Shown: piece after piece, positions 6,071 to 11,316 of the stretch
Numbering within the stretch: position 1 is the stretch's first letter
Layout: every line of letters starts with the position of its first letter
Assembly: GCA_018698735.1 (NCBI GenBank)
Contig: JABIPD010000034.1
Location: 1 to 11,316 of the forward strand
Direction of reading: 5' to 3'
DNA length: 11,316 bases
Source of the DNA: Candidatus Jacksonbacteria bacterium
GTDB taxonomy: Bacteria > Patescibacteriota > Patescibacteriia > UBA9629 > GWA2-43-13
The notes under the pieces: generated by a model
Database searches by the model: none
Seen by the model: only the letters and a program-made list of their open reading frames with translations
What the model was told of the DNA's origin: nothing
Translations under genes and position numbers: made by a program

Positions 6071-7372
6071 ATGAATACCGAAAAGAAAGAACTTAAAGAC
6101 TCACACGAAATAGAACTTACCCTAACACTTTCGCCAGAAGATTTGCGGCCGTATTTAGAAAAATCTGCAAAAGCGTTATCCGAAAAAAGCCCGATTAAGG
6201 GTTTTCGGCCAGGGCATGTTGGGTTCGATGTTATGAGAAAACGATTTGGTGATAGCGCGCTTATAGAGGCGGCTATAGACCAGATTGTTTCTAAAACACT
6301 CTACGATGCTATTAAGAAAGAAGACATCGAAACCGTTGGCCAGCCGCGGGTAGACATAAAAGAAGCCGGAGATGCAGACAAACCAATGGTCTATGTTGCA
6401 ACCCTCGCGTTGCTGCCAGAAGTAACCTTGCCCAAAATAGAAAGTATTTCTGTTAAACAGAAAAAAGCAGACGTAACCGACGAAGATATTTCGGAAGTTC
6501 TTGGCAATATCCAAGAATCTCGCTCGCAAGAAGCGCTTGTAGACAGACCAGCAAAAGAGGCAGACAAAGTAGAGGTAGATTTTTCTATTCTTATAGACAA
6601 TGTGCCACTTGAAGGCGGTCAAGAAAAGAAATATCCGTTTGTTGTTGGAAAAAAACAGGTGCTGCCAGAATTTGAGGAGAAAATTTTAGGAATGAAAGCC
6701 GGCGAGGAAAAAGAATTCGAAATAACCTTCCCAAAAGATTATTTTAAGAAAGATTTGCAAGGAAATAAAGGAAACGCAACGCTTACCCTTAAGGCAGTTT
6801 TTGAAATAACCAAACCAGACATTACCGACGAGCTTGTGCAGACACTTTCGCCAGAAACAAAAACAGTAGAAGAATTTAAAGAACTTATAAAGAAAAATCT
6901 TGGGCAAGAAAAAGCAACCCAAGAACAGCAAAAAGCAGAACAAGAAATGCTCGAAACCCTAGTGAAAAAGTCGACGTTTTCTGCTATCTCGGAGGCGATT
7001 GTTCATTCAGAGGCACATGGAATGGTGCACGAGATGAAGAATTCTGTTTCCCAACGTGGTGTAGAATGGCCAGACTATCTTTCTCATATGAATAAATCCG
7101 AGAAAGAATTAGAAAAAGAATTTTTACCGCAAGCAGAAGAGCGCGTAAAAACAGCGCTGGTTGTAAGAAAAATAGCAGCGGAAAATAAGATAGAGGTAGA
7201 AGACGCTGAAGTAGCTGAAGAAATTGCTAATCTCGAACAAAAATATCAAGGCCTTGGAGACGACATGAAAGAGAAATTGAATACAAAGTCGCACCAAGAC
7301 CACATGCGAAATATTTTGCAGAACAGAAAAACTATTACCTTTCTTAGTAAAGCGATTATTAAGCCAGCGTAA
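6071..7372 (+). CDS. tig: Trigger factor, ribosome-associated chaperone
   Basis: Trigger factor binds at the ribosomal tunnel exit and holds nascent chains; it also has a peptidyl-prolyl isomerase domain. The 433-residue length is normal. The N-terminal ribosome-binding domain carries the signature loop GFRPGHVG (44-51). The FKBP-like domain spans about 155-245 (DKVEVDFSILIDN, VVGKKQVLPEFEEKILGM). The rest is the helical chaperone C-terminus. The usual signature ends in proline (GFRxGKxP), whereas here the last position is G51. The clpP/clpX genes often found next to tig are absent; a phosphoesterase starts two bases after the stop. The start is the first ATG after the TTCGG repeat leader and has no SD. 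Confidence 0.95.
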   Translation: MNTEKKELKDSHEIELTLTLSPEDLRPYLEKSAKALSEKSPIKGFRPGHVGFDVMRKRFGDSALIEAAIDQIVSKTLYDAIKKEDIETVGQPRVDIKEAGDADKPMVYVATLALLPEVTLPKIESISVKQKKADVTDEDISEVLGNIQESRSQEALVDRPAKEADKVEVDFSILIDNVPLEGGQEKKYPFVVGKKQVLPEFEEKILGMKAGEEKEFEITFPKDYFKKDLQGNKGNATLTLKAVFEITKPDITDELVQTLSPETKTVEEFKELIKKNLGQEKATQEQQKAEQEMLETLVKKSTFSAISEAIVHSEAHGMVHEMKNSVSQRGVEWPDYLSHMNKSEKELEKEFLPQAEERVKTALVVRKIAAENKIEVEDAEVAEEIANLEQKYQGLGDDMKEKLNTKSHQDHMRNILQNRKTITFLSKAIIKPA

Positions 7373-7374
7373 AA

Positions 7375-7863
7375 ATGAACATAGCCATTCTTTCTGATTC
7401 TCATGATCACAAAGAAGAACTTACAAAAGCTCTTGAAATATGTAGAGAGGAAAACGTCTCGCATATTATTCATTGTGGAGATATGGTCGCGGCAGAGGTT
7501 ATAGAGTGGTTTGCGAAAGCATTTAAAGGCACAGTGCATTATGTGATTGGTAATAACGAAGACCCAATGGAGATGCGTGGAGTATGTAGTTTGCTCGAAA
7601 ACGTAATCTATTATGGCGAGACAGCTGAATTCGAAATAGATGGTATTACCTTTGCGGTGAATCATTATCCAGAAAGAGCCGAAGAATTTGCGGCAGCACA
7701 AAAATATAATGTTGTGTGCCATGGGCATGATCATAAATATAGAGAGGTGCAAAAAGGCGAGACGTTGCTTGTGAACCCTGGAACGGTTGGTGGGGTGTTT
7801 GCTCCTGCTACCTTTTACATCTATAATACAAAAGAGAAGACAGGTAAAAAAATAGATATATAA
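7375..7863 (+). CDS. YfcE/MJ0936-type metallophosphoesterase
   Basis: A 162-residue metal-dependent phosphodiesterase of the calcineurin-like YfcE/MJ0936 family. The natural substrate is generally unknown; some members cleave cyclic or generic phosphodiesters. All metal ligands are visible: D8 and H10 (SDSHDH), D36 (HCGDM), N60 (GNNE), H97 (NHYPE) and the HGHDH pair H116/H118, with NPGTVGG at 134-140 near the end. HGHDH replaces the more usual HGHTH, and GNNE the usual GNCD. The ATG lies two bases after the tig stop, so translation is probably coupled to trigger factor. The protein appears complete. Confidence 0.9.
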   Translation: MNIAILSDSHDHKEELTKALEICREENVSHIIHCGDMVAAEVIEWFAKAFKGTVHYVIGNNEDPMEMRGVCSLLENVIYYGETAEFEIDGITFAVNHYPERAEEFAAAQKYNVVCHGHDHKYREVQKGETLLVNPGTVGGVFAPATFYIYNTKEKTGKKIDI

Positions 7864-7883
7864 ATAAATAGTTATTACTATCT

Positions 7884-7916
7884 CTTATCTGCCAGCTGGC
7901 GGAGAGGCGGCAATAA
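7884..7916. repeat. REP-like palindrome (GCCAGCTGGC core)
   Basis: A perfect 10-bp palindrome GCCAGCTGGC (7891-7900) is nested inside an outer inverted repeat, TTATCTGCC against GGCAATAA with one base missing. It is far more GC-rich than the surrounding spacer and looks like a dispersed repeat element, although no second copy is in this window. Confidence 0.4.
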
Positions 7917-7927
7917 CCATAGATTAT

Positions 7928-8098
7928 ATGCACAGAAAACTTATCGAAGAGAATAGACCTCTTTGGGGCTGGATTATTGTGACAATAGGAATTGTGTTTC
8001 TGCTTCAGGCTTTGGGGATTGTCCCTTCTTCTATCTGGAGTTACGTTTGGCCAATCCTGGTGATTATTGCTGGCGTTCAGATTATACGAAAAAAATAA
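7928..8098 (+). CDS. Small two-span membrane protein (56 aa)
   Basis: A 56-residue membrane protein with two hydrophobic helices (about 12-31 and 38-53). It resembles the short LiaI/LiaF-type or DUF5668-type membrane domain, whose pattern is W.W..i..G..fLL..lG, then W.Y.WP..vI..G. Those modules occur in envelope-stress proteins, but a specific function cannot be assigned. It begins with charged HRKLIEENR and ends with RKK, which would put both ends in the cytoplasm. The terminator at 8122 follows 23 bases after the stop, supporting a real transcript. No SD precedes the ATG; the REP-like palindrome lies just upstream. Confidence 0.7.
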   Translation: MHRKLIEENRPLWGWIIVTIGIVFLLQALGIVPSSIWSYVWPILVIIAGVQIIRKK

Positions 8099-8121
8099 TT
8101 TGAATACGTTGCGACACATCG

Positions 8122-8143
8122 TCCCTCCATTTGGAGGGATTTT
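8122..8143 (+). terminator. Rho-independent terminator
   Basis: TCCCTCC-ATTT-GGAGGGA (8122-8139) is a perfect 7-bp stem followed by TTTT and more T-rich sequence. It ends the small membrane protein unit and lies only 11 bases before the next start codon, so it could also act as an attenuator for that gene. Confidence 0.75.
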
Positions 8144-8154
8144 GGTTTATTTTT

Positions 8155-8397
8155 ATGAAAAAAGTTATAGTAGCGGTTGTGCCAAAATCGACACAACAAA
8201 AAGTTGAATGGATTTCTTCATCCGAAGCAAAGGTATGGGTTCACGCTGCACCAGAAAAGGGGAAGGCAAATGCCGAGGTATGTGAATTGCTGGCAAAAGA
8301 GTTAGGATTAAAGAAACGCCAGGTAAATATTTCGGCTGGAGAATCAAGTAAGAAGAAGATTGTTGCTATCTCCCCGCCTTTCGAAGGAGGGGATTAA
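8155..8397 (+). CDS. yggU: DUF167/YggU family protein
   Basis: An 80-residue protein of the DUF167 (YggU/UPF0235) family: small, soluble, alpha/beta, function unknown. The family pattern is clear: V.VVPKS....V, then KVWVHAAPEKGKANAEVCELLAKELGLKKRQVNISAGESSKKKIVAI. The ATG at 8155 was chosen because the longer reading from 8131 starts inside the terminator hairpin. The last eight residues, SPPFEGGD, do not belong to the family core. They are encoded by one arm-loop-arm of a palindromic repeat that also supplies the stop codon. Confidence 0.85.
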   Translation: MKKVIVAVVPKSTQQKVEWISSSEAKVWVHAAPEKGKANAEVCELLAKELGLKKRQVNISAGESSKKKIVAISPPFEGGD

Positions 8398-8405
8398 GGG
8401 GTGGT
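8371..8405. repeat. Palindromic dispersed-type repeat at the yggU end
   Basis: TCCCCGCCTT-TCG-AAGGAGGGGA (8371-8393) pairs at nine of ten positions and is followed by the tail TTAAGGGGTGGT. Sequences of this form, a CCCC(T/G)CC hairpin followed by TTA(A)GGGGTGG, are a familiar dispersed repeat in many bacterial genomes. Here it overlaps the 3' end of yggU. Confidence 0.6.
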
Positions 8406-8611
8406 ATTCAATAAAACAGCAGTGCTTTACAAAAAGGAGGATATTGCGTATTATTGGGTTTGTTGAAAGGAAGTATAAAGAGGTCAAGTGAGCAATAATT
8501 GTCTTCACAAAATAAAATGCTCTCATTTTATTTTAAGAGGAGGAGCAGTCGTAAGGTGCAGTATTTACATTTATGTGGATACCAAGCCTGGAGTCCTTGC
8601 TCCGACGTCGT
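8398..8611. other. Gene-poor spacer between yggU and tRNA-Gly
   Basis: I see no convincing gene in these 214 bases. It holds the repeat tail, a strong SD-like AAGGAGG (8434-8440) that leads only into a 15-codon TTG reading frame ending in TGA (8444-8491), the AT-rich hairpin at 8509-8534, and an unresolved tRNA promoter. It could be the remains of a decayed gene. Confidence 0.4.
8509..8534. repeat. Perfect AT-rich 11-bp inverted repeat
   Basis: AAAATAAAATG-CTCT-CATTTTATTTT is an uninterrupted 11-bp stem with a 4-base loop. The flanking A and T runs would let it act as a weak terminator in either direction. No gene ends immediately beside it. Confidence 0.6.
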
Positions 8612-8683
8612 GCGGGTATCGTATAGTGGCTATTATGCGTCCTTGCCAAGGACGAGACACGGGTCCGATTCCCGTTACCCGCT
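8612..8683 (+). tRNA. tRNA-Gly(GCC)
   Basis: A 72-base tRNA with a perfect 7-bp acceptor stem, GCGGGTA/TACCCGC, and discriminator T8683. The anticodon arm CGTCC-TTGCCAA-GGACG gives anticodon GCC (8645-8647), reading GGC and GGU. The D arm contains GG (18-19), has one G-T wobble and one T-T mismatch. The variable loop has four bases. The T arm is ACGGG-TCCGATT-CCCGT. CCA is not encoded. In the T loop, position 55 is C where almost all tRNAs have T (pseudouridine). Confidence 0.93.
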
Positions 8684-8701
8684 GTTAGGAGATAGTTAAG
8701 T

Positions 8702-8733
8702 AAAATGCCGGTCTGCCGGCATTTTGTTTTTTT
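8702..8733 (+). terminator. Rho-independent terminator after tRNA-Gly
   Basis: AAAATGCCGG-TCTG-CCGGCATTTT is a perfect 10-bp stem followed by G and seven T residues. It starts 18 bases after the tRNA and ends its transcript; the A-rich 5' flank lets it work in the other direction too. Confidence 0.92.
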
Positions 8734-8761
8734 ATTGGAGTGGTGATAACCTATAAATCGT

Positions 8762-9535
8762 ATGACAGTAAAAACGTTACAATGGAATATTGGAGGAGCA
8801 AAAACAAGGAATGAATCTGCTGCTCCGGCTGAAGCAAGCAGCTATAGTATCGACAACCTCGATTATATTATAGCGATTATAAAAGAATCAGCGGCAGATA
8901 TTGTAACGTTGCAAGAAACTCATGCTCAAAAAGAAAATATTCAGGCAGAAGAAATAGCAAAACAGCTGGGATATTTTTACATTAACGATGTATATGCAGA
9001 ATCTCATTTAGAAAAAGATTCAAAACTCGGACAATCTATTATTTCGAAATTTCCATTAGAAAATCATTCATTCGAGTTATTTAAAAATCCTCAGTTAGAG
9101 CTTACGCGTCCAGACGGAGAGATTTGGGAGAGTCACGACAAAGGAATCAGCTCGTGTGAAGCAAAAATAAGCGATTCAGTAACACTTGGAATCCAAACAG
9201 CTCATATGGTGCCATTTCGGAAGTTTGATGTAGACCCTTTAAGTGATGAACTTCAAGAAATACGAGAAGATATTCAATCAAAAATAAATATTAAATTAAG
9301 GAATTCTCTTTTTCAGGGAGATTTTAATATAAACGACAGGAGTTTAAAGGAATTTTTACCAAATATATTTAAAGCAGGTTACAAAGAAGTGTTGTTAGAT
9401 GAACCAACAACACCAAAAGGTCGATTTTACGATCATGTTGTTTATAAAAACATACAACACCTTTCTTCAAAGGTGCTTTCGTCTGCGTTTACCGATCATT
9501 TTCCTGTCTACTCGGAATTCAAGGTAGTAGAGTAG
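8762..9535 (+). CDS. Endonuclease/exonuclease/phosphatase family protein
   Basis: A 257-residue predicted metal-dependent phosphoesterase of the EEP superfamily (the DNase I, AP endonuclease and inositol-phosphatase fold). The catalytic set is complete: N9 (WNIGG), E52 (LQETH), H148 (QTAHMVP), D187 and N189 (GDFN), D224-H225 (FYDHVVY) and the final D245-H246 (TDHFPV). GQSIISKFP (90-98) is the usual core strand. No signal peptide or DNA-binding extension is visible, so the substrate (nucleic acid, lipid or small phosphate) stays open. The start ATG at 8762 follows the tRNA terminator by about 30 bases; the SD is weak. The gene ends seven bases from the stop of the convergent regulator gene. 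Confidence 0.88.
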   Translation: MTVKTLQWNIGGAKTRNESAAPAEASSYSIDNLDYIIAIIKESAADIVTLQETHAQKENIQAEEIAKQLGYFYINDVYAESHLEKDSKLGQSIISKFPLENHSFELFKNPQLELTRPDGEIWESHDKGISSCEAKISDSVTLGIQTAHMVPFRKFDVDPLSDELQEIREDIQSKINIKLRNSLFQGDFNINDRSLKEFLPNIFKAGYKEVLLDEPTTPKGRFYDHVVYKNIQHLSSKVLSSAFTDHFPVYSEFKVVE

Positions 9536-9547
9536 TAAATTTTTACT
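9534..9547. terminator. Weak inverted repeat across the convergent gene ends
   Basis: AGTAAA-TT-TTTACT spans the stop codons of both convergent genes (TAG at 9533-9535, TAA of the minus-strand gene at 9543-9545). A six-pair AT stem is weak, but no other terminator for either gene is visible, so transcription from one side may read into the other. Confidence 0.3.
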
Positions 9548-10289
9548 TTAAATCTTTTCCTTGTTCCCATAAAATATCAAAAATATTTTGAAACACTTTT
9601 ACCAGTGTTTTATTTTTTATTTCAATAATCATTGGTTCGGTAGCAGAGTGGAGAACAATGCTTTCGTCGCCAAAAATATTAAAGTTTCCGTGTTTAGGTG
9701 CGTCTCTTTTTATTATTCTAAATTTGTTAAGCTTCGACTGTTCTTTTAGAAGCTCTATCTCAATCGATTCTCTGTAAAACACAATCATTTTCCATGTTAT
9801 TCTTCGTTGTTTGCGTATTTTTTGGTATTCCTCGTAAGAATCTCCCATAAATTCTTTCCATTGATCACCAATGGATCCGGAAATAGGAGTTATAGACCCC
9901 TTGGGAAGTCTTTTTATAGCATCCATCCAAAATTGTTTGTACGCTTCTACGCCCTGGTGAATAGTTATCTCTGGTAACGATTCGTCTATCATGTCTCGCA
10001 GTTCTGGAACAATGCTTTTGGCGATTTCTTCTTTTGCTTGAATGTCTTGAAGTAATTTAGATGGATCGGTTGCTTGAAAATAGCTGGTTTTTTGCTTTTT
10101 TAGCTTAAAAACAAGCTTTTTTTCTATTAAATTTTGCAAAGTATCATAAACAACAGCACGATGAATGCTGGTTTTTTTAATAATATCGCCAGCTGTGGTT
10201 TGGCCTATTTTAAACAACGAAAGGTATATTTGTGCTTCGTTTTTGCTTAAATCGAGGCGTTCGAGCTGTTGAAGAATGTTTTTTTTCAT
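9543..10289 (-). CDS. TrmB-family transcriptional regulator
   Basis: A 248-residue DNA-binding regulator. The N-terminal winged helix-turn-helix (about 10-65) reads LSKNEAQIYLSLFKIGQ, then TAGDIIKKTSIHRAVVYDTLQNLIEKKLV, the TrmB pattern; the recognition helix is at about 42-58. A helical linker (about 75-110) follows, then an alpha/beta C-terminal domain of the TrmB effector type, often a sugar or small-molecule sensor (family knowledge). The ligand here is unknown. I chose the ATG at 10289. The longer reading from 10313 would begin upstream of the predicted transcription start near 10310, and the family starts with a short helix like MKKNILQQLERL. It is convergent with the EEP gene and divergent from the methyltransferase operon, with overlapping promoters. 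Autoregulation and control of the operon are likely but inferred. Confidence 0.88.
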   Translation of the reverse strand: MKKNILQQLERLDLSKNEAQIYLSLFKIGQTTAGDIIKKTSIHRAVVYDTLQNLIEKKLVFKLKKQKTSYFQATDPSKLLQDIQAKEEIAKSIVPELRDMIDESLPEITIHQGVEAYKQFWMDAIKRLPKGSITPISGSIGDQWKEFMGDSYEEYQKIRKQRRITWKMIVFYRESIEIELLKEQSKLNKFRIIKRDAPKHGNFNIFGDESIVLHSATEPMIIEIKNKTLVKVFQNIFDILWEQGKDLK

Positions 10290-10304
10290 AGGGCTAAAAA
10301 GGCC

Positions 10305-10333
10305 TTGACACATATAATGATATCATATATACT
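10305..10333 (+). promoter_or_regulatory. Near-consensus promoter of the methyltransferase operon
   Basis: Perfect TTGACA (10305-10310), a 17-base spacer and TATACT (10328-10333, five of six matches). Transcription should begin near 10340, about 50 bases before the GTG start at 10391. Confidence 0.75.
10317..10326. promoter_or_regulatory. Palindromic operator candidate ATGATATCAT
   Basis: This perfect 10-bp palindrome lies in the spacer of the plus-strand promoter and covers the -10 of the minus-strand promoter. A dimeric regulator bound here would block both. The natural candidate is the TrmB protein encoded next to it. Confidence 0.5.
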
Positions 10334-10346
10334 GTTCTGTCGTCAA
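10317..10346 (-). promoter_or_regulatory. Overlapping minus-strand promoter of the TrmB gene
   Basis: On the minus strand, TTGACG (10346-10341), an 18-base spacer and TATCAT (10322-10317) match the sigma70 consensus at five of six positions each. Transcription would begin near 10310 and give a short leader to the ATG at 10289. Confidence 0.55.
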
Positions 10347-10357
10347 GATCCGACGAC
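10339..10357. promoter_or_regulatory. Second dyad GTCGTC-N7-GACGAC
   Basis: A perfect 6-bp inverted repeat with a 7-base centre covers the plus-strand transcription start and the -35 of the minus-strand promoter. It could be a second operator or, in RNA, a hairpin at the 5' end of the operon transcript. Confidence 0.45.
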
Positions 10358-10390
10358 TAATTATGAACATTGAGAAGAAGGGAAGGAACC

Positions 10391-11116
10391 GTGCAAGATA
10401 GGCGTTTTTCGGGCAAGGCAGGCGATGATTACGAACTCTTCAAACCTGCTATCCCTTGGCATGATGATTTTCAAGCCTGGGTTGGCGAACTTGTTGCTGA
10501 GCATCACGTGAGGACAGACGTACTAGTGCTCCCAGCTCTTGAGCTTGGCGTTGGTACTGCTAATACCACACTACCTGTTTTGCATCACGCGACAGGTATT
10601 CCTATTGTGGGTGTTGACAACGAACCAACAATGCTCGAACAGGCACGCATAAATCTCCCCGCCGATGGATCCGTGACTCTTCATGAGGCAGATATACTCA
10701 CGTTTCTGCTGTCACAGAAAGAGGATTCTTTCGGAAGTTGCTTTACTGCATGGACACTTCACAACCTAAAAAGAACGACTCGCCAACGAGTGTACCGAGA
10801 GTTGGCAAGAGTTCTTCAGCCAGGTGCAGTGCTCGTTCAATTCGACAAGATCGTTCGAAGTGCTGATTTGCCGTGTGAGCGGCACGCAGACTTCTCCGAT
10901 CAAATTCAACGAGTCATCGATGTATTTGAGGGGATAGGAAGGCCGGATCTTGTTTCCGAGTGGGTGATGCATTACCTGGAAGATGAACATCCAGATGTCG
11001 TAATGACAGAGCCAGCAACGAGACAGGACCTGTTTGTAGCTGGTTTCCCCAGGGTAACGTTTTACGACCGCAAAGGGATGGATGTGATAATGTCGGCACA
11101 TCTGCCAATACATTAA
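10391..11116 (+). CDS. SAM-dependent methyltransferase, first gene of operon
   Basis: A 241-residue class I methyltransferase. Motif I is ELGVGTAN (51-58), the ribose-binding acidic residue is D76 in VGVDNEPTMLEQAR, D101 sits in HEADIL, the motif IV-like segment is AWTLHNL (120-126), and ELARVLQPGAVLVQFD is at 137-152. This layout is typical of small-molecule or tRNA-wobble (CmoA-like) enzymes; the substrate is unknown. The start is GTG at 10391, directly after the SD-like GGAAGGA (10381-10387). An in-frame TTG at 10370 would add seven residues that translate the SD itself. Codons are less A-rich than in nusA or tig, suggesting separate origin. The stop TAA overlaps the SD of the next gene. 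It is probably controlled by the divergent TrmB regulator. Confidence 0.85.
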   Translation: MQDRRFSGKAGDDYELFKPAIPWHDDFQAWVGELVAEHHVRTDVLVLPALELGVGTANTTLPVLHHATGIPIVGVDNEPTMLEQARINLPADGSVTLHEADILTFLLSQKEDSFGSCFTAWTLHNLKRTTRQRVYRELARVLQPGAVLVQFDKIVRSADLPCERHADFSDQIQRVIDVFEGIGRPDLVSEWVMHYLEDEHPDVVMTEPATRQDLFVAGFPRVTFYDRKGMDVIMSAHLPIH

Positions 11117-11127
11117 GGAGACGAACG

Positions 11128-11316
11128 ATGTCTGAAGATACAAGTGCTGATGAGATGCGTTTCGCGGGCGTTCTCGGGGCCGATTTCCACCTCGCCGAGT
11201 ATGTGTACGGTCCAGAAGCTCGGAAATTCCGCACGGAGGTTTGCAAGTTTCTCGCTTGGTTTTTCGAAAAACCGGAGACTCGGGAGAGAATGGGGCTTGT
11301 GGAAGGAGCTCCTTTC
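11128..11316 (+). CDS. Hypothetical protein, 3' truncated by the window end
   Basis: An open reading frame of 63 codons that runs off the window. It has a perfect SD (AAGGAG, 11115-11120) seven bases before the ATG, and that SD shares two bases with the stop codon of the methyltransferase gene. The pair is therefore almost certainly one operon with coupled translation. The N-terminus (MSEDTSADEMRFAGVLGADF, then an aromatic helix containing CKFLAWFFEKPETRERM) looks like a soluble helical protein. I do not recognise the family. Codon use (GGC, CTC, TTC, CGG) matches the gene before it rather than the core genes. The encoded product is probably the partner or co-cargo of the methyltransferase. 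Confidence 0.7.
   Translation, partial: MSEDTSADEMRFAGVLGADFHLAEYVYGPEARKFRTEVCKFLAWFFEKPETRERMGLVEGAPF

Noticed and set aside
8131..8154. N-terminal extension of YggU (MEGFWFIF)
   Set aside because: It starts at TTG inside the terminator hairpin and is not part of the DUF167 family pattern.
8444..8491. 15-codon TTG frame with a strong AAGGAGG in front
   Set aside because: Too short, with the SD very close to the TTG, and the only frame here ending in TGA; more likely a gene remnant or chance.
8488..8699. Two plus-strand ORFs of 66 codons over the tRNA
   Set aside because: They run through the tRNA-Gly gene and the AT-rich hairpin; their length is explained by the structured RNA gene.
10363..10401. 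12-codon ATG leader ORF ahead of the methyltransferase
   Set aside because: It overlaps the SD and start of the gene in another frame and has no SD of its own. A regulatory uORF cannot be excluded but nothing supports it.

Overview
The window looks like chromosomal DNA of an uncultured bacterium of the Patescibacteria/CPR type. This is inferred from style, not from a marker gene. Housekeeping genes (nusA, ppa, tig) sit as near-solitary units instead of in their usual operons, their start codons lack clear Shine-Dalgarno (SD) sequences, NusA has long low-complexity charged additions, and many small membrane proteins lie between them. The code is standard: every gene reads through without internal stops, and all 14 stops that can be seen are TAA or TAG.

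Layout. Bases 1-1412 hold a compact left-hand run: a SAM methyltransferase, a three-helix membrane protein and the YraN nuclease-fold protein. Next comes a surface protein (1615-3162) with a signal peptide, three Ig-like repeats, one membrane span and a C-terminal tail ending in 23 consecutive prolines, closed by a terminator. A short unit of different character follows (about 3196-3642): a TTGACA promoter, a canonical SD, a 44-residue single-span protein, a hairpin-rich stretch and a strong terminator. Then come nusA, ppa (inorganic pyrophosphatase) and tig (trigger factor). Each has a tandem-repeat leader directly before its start codon. tig is tightly coupled to a YfcE-like phosphoesterase. 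A 56-residue two-span membrane protein with its terminator, a YggU/DUF167 protein whose end is written by a palindromic repeat, and a tRNA-Gly(GCC) with its terminator follow.

The right end (8762-11316) is accessory. An endonuclease/exonuclease/phosphatase-family protein converges on a TrmB-like regulator. That regulator is divergent from a methyltransferase operon that runs off the window. The divergent intergenic region packs two face-to-face promoters over a perfect 10-bp palindrome and adds a second dyad, GTCGTC-N7-GACGAC. This is the best candidate for a self-contained regulated system. The methyltransferase, the gene after it and the 44-residue protein at 3294 have proper SD sequences and less A-rich codons than the core genes. 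Two of the three also share a short leader, which suggests a common outside origin.
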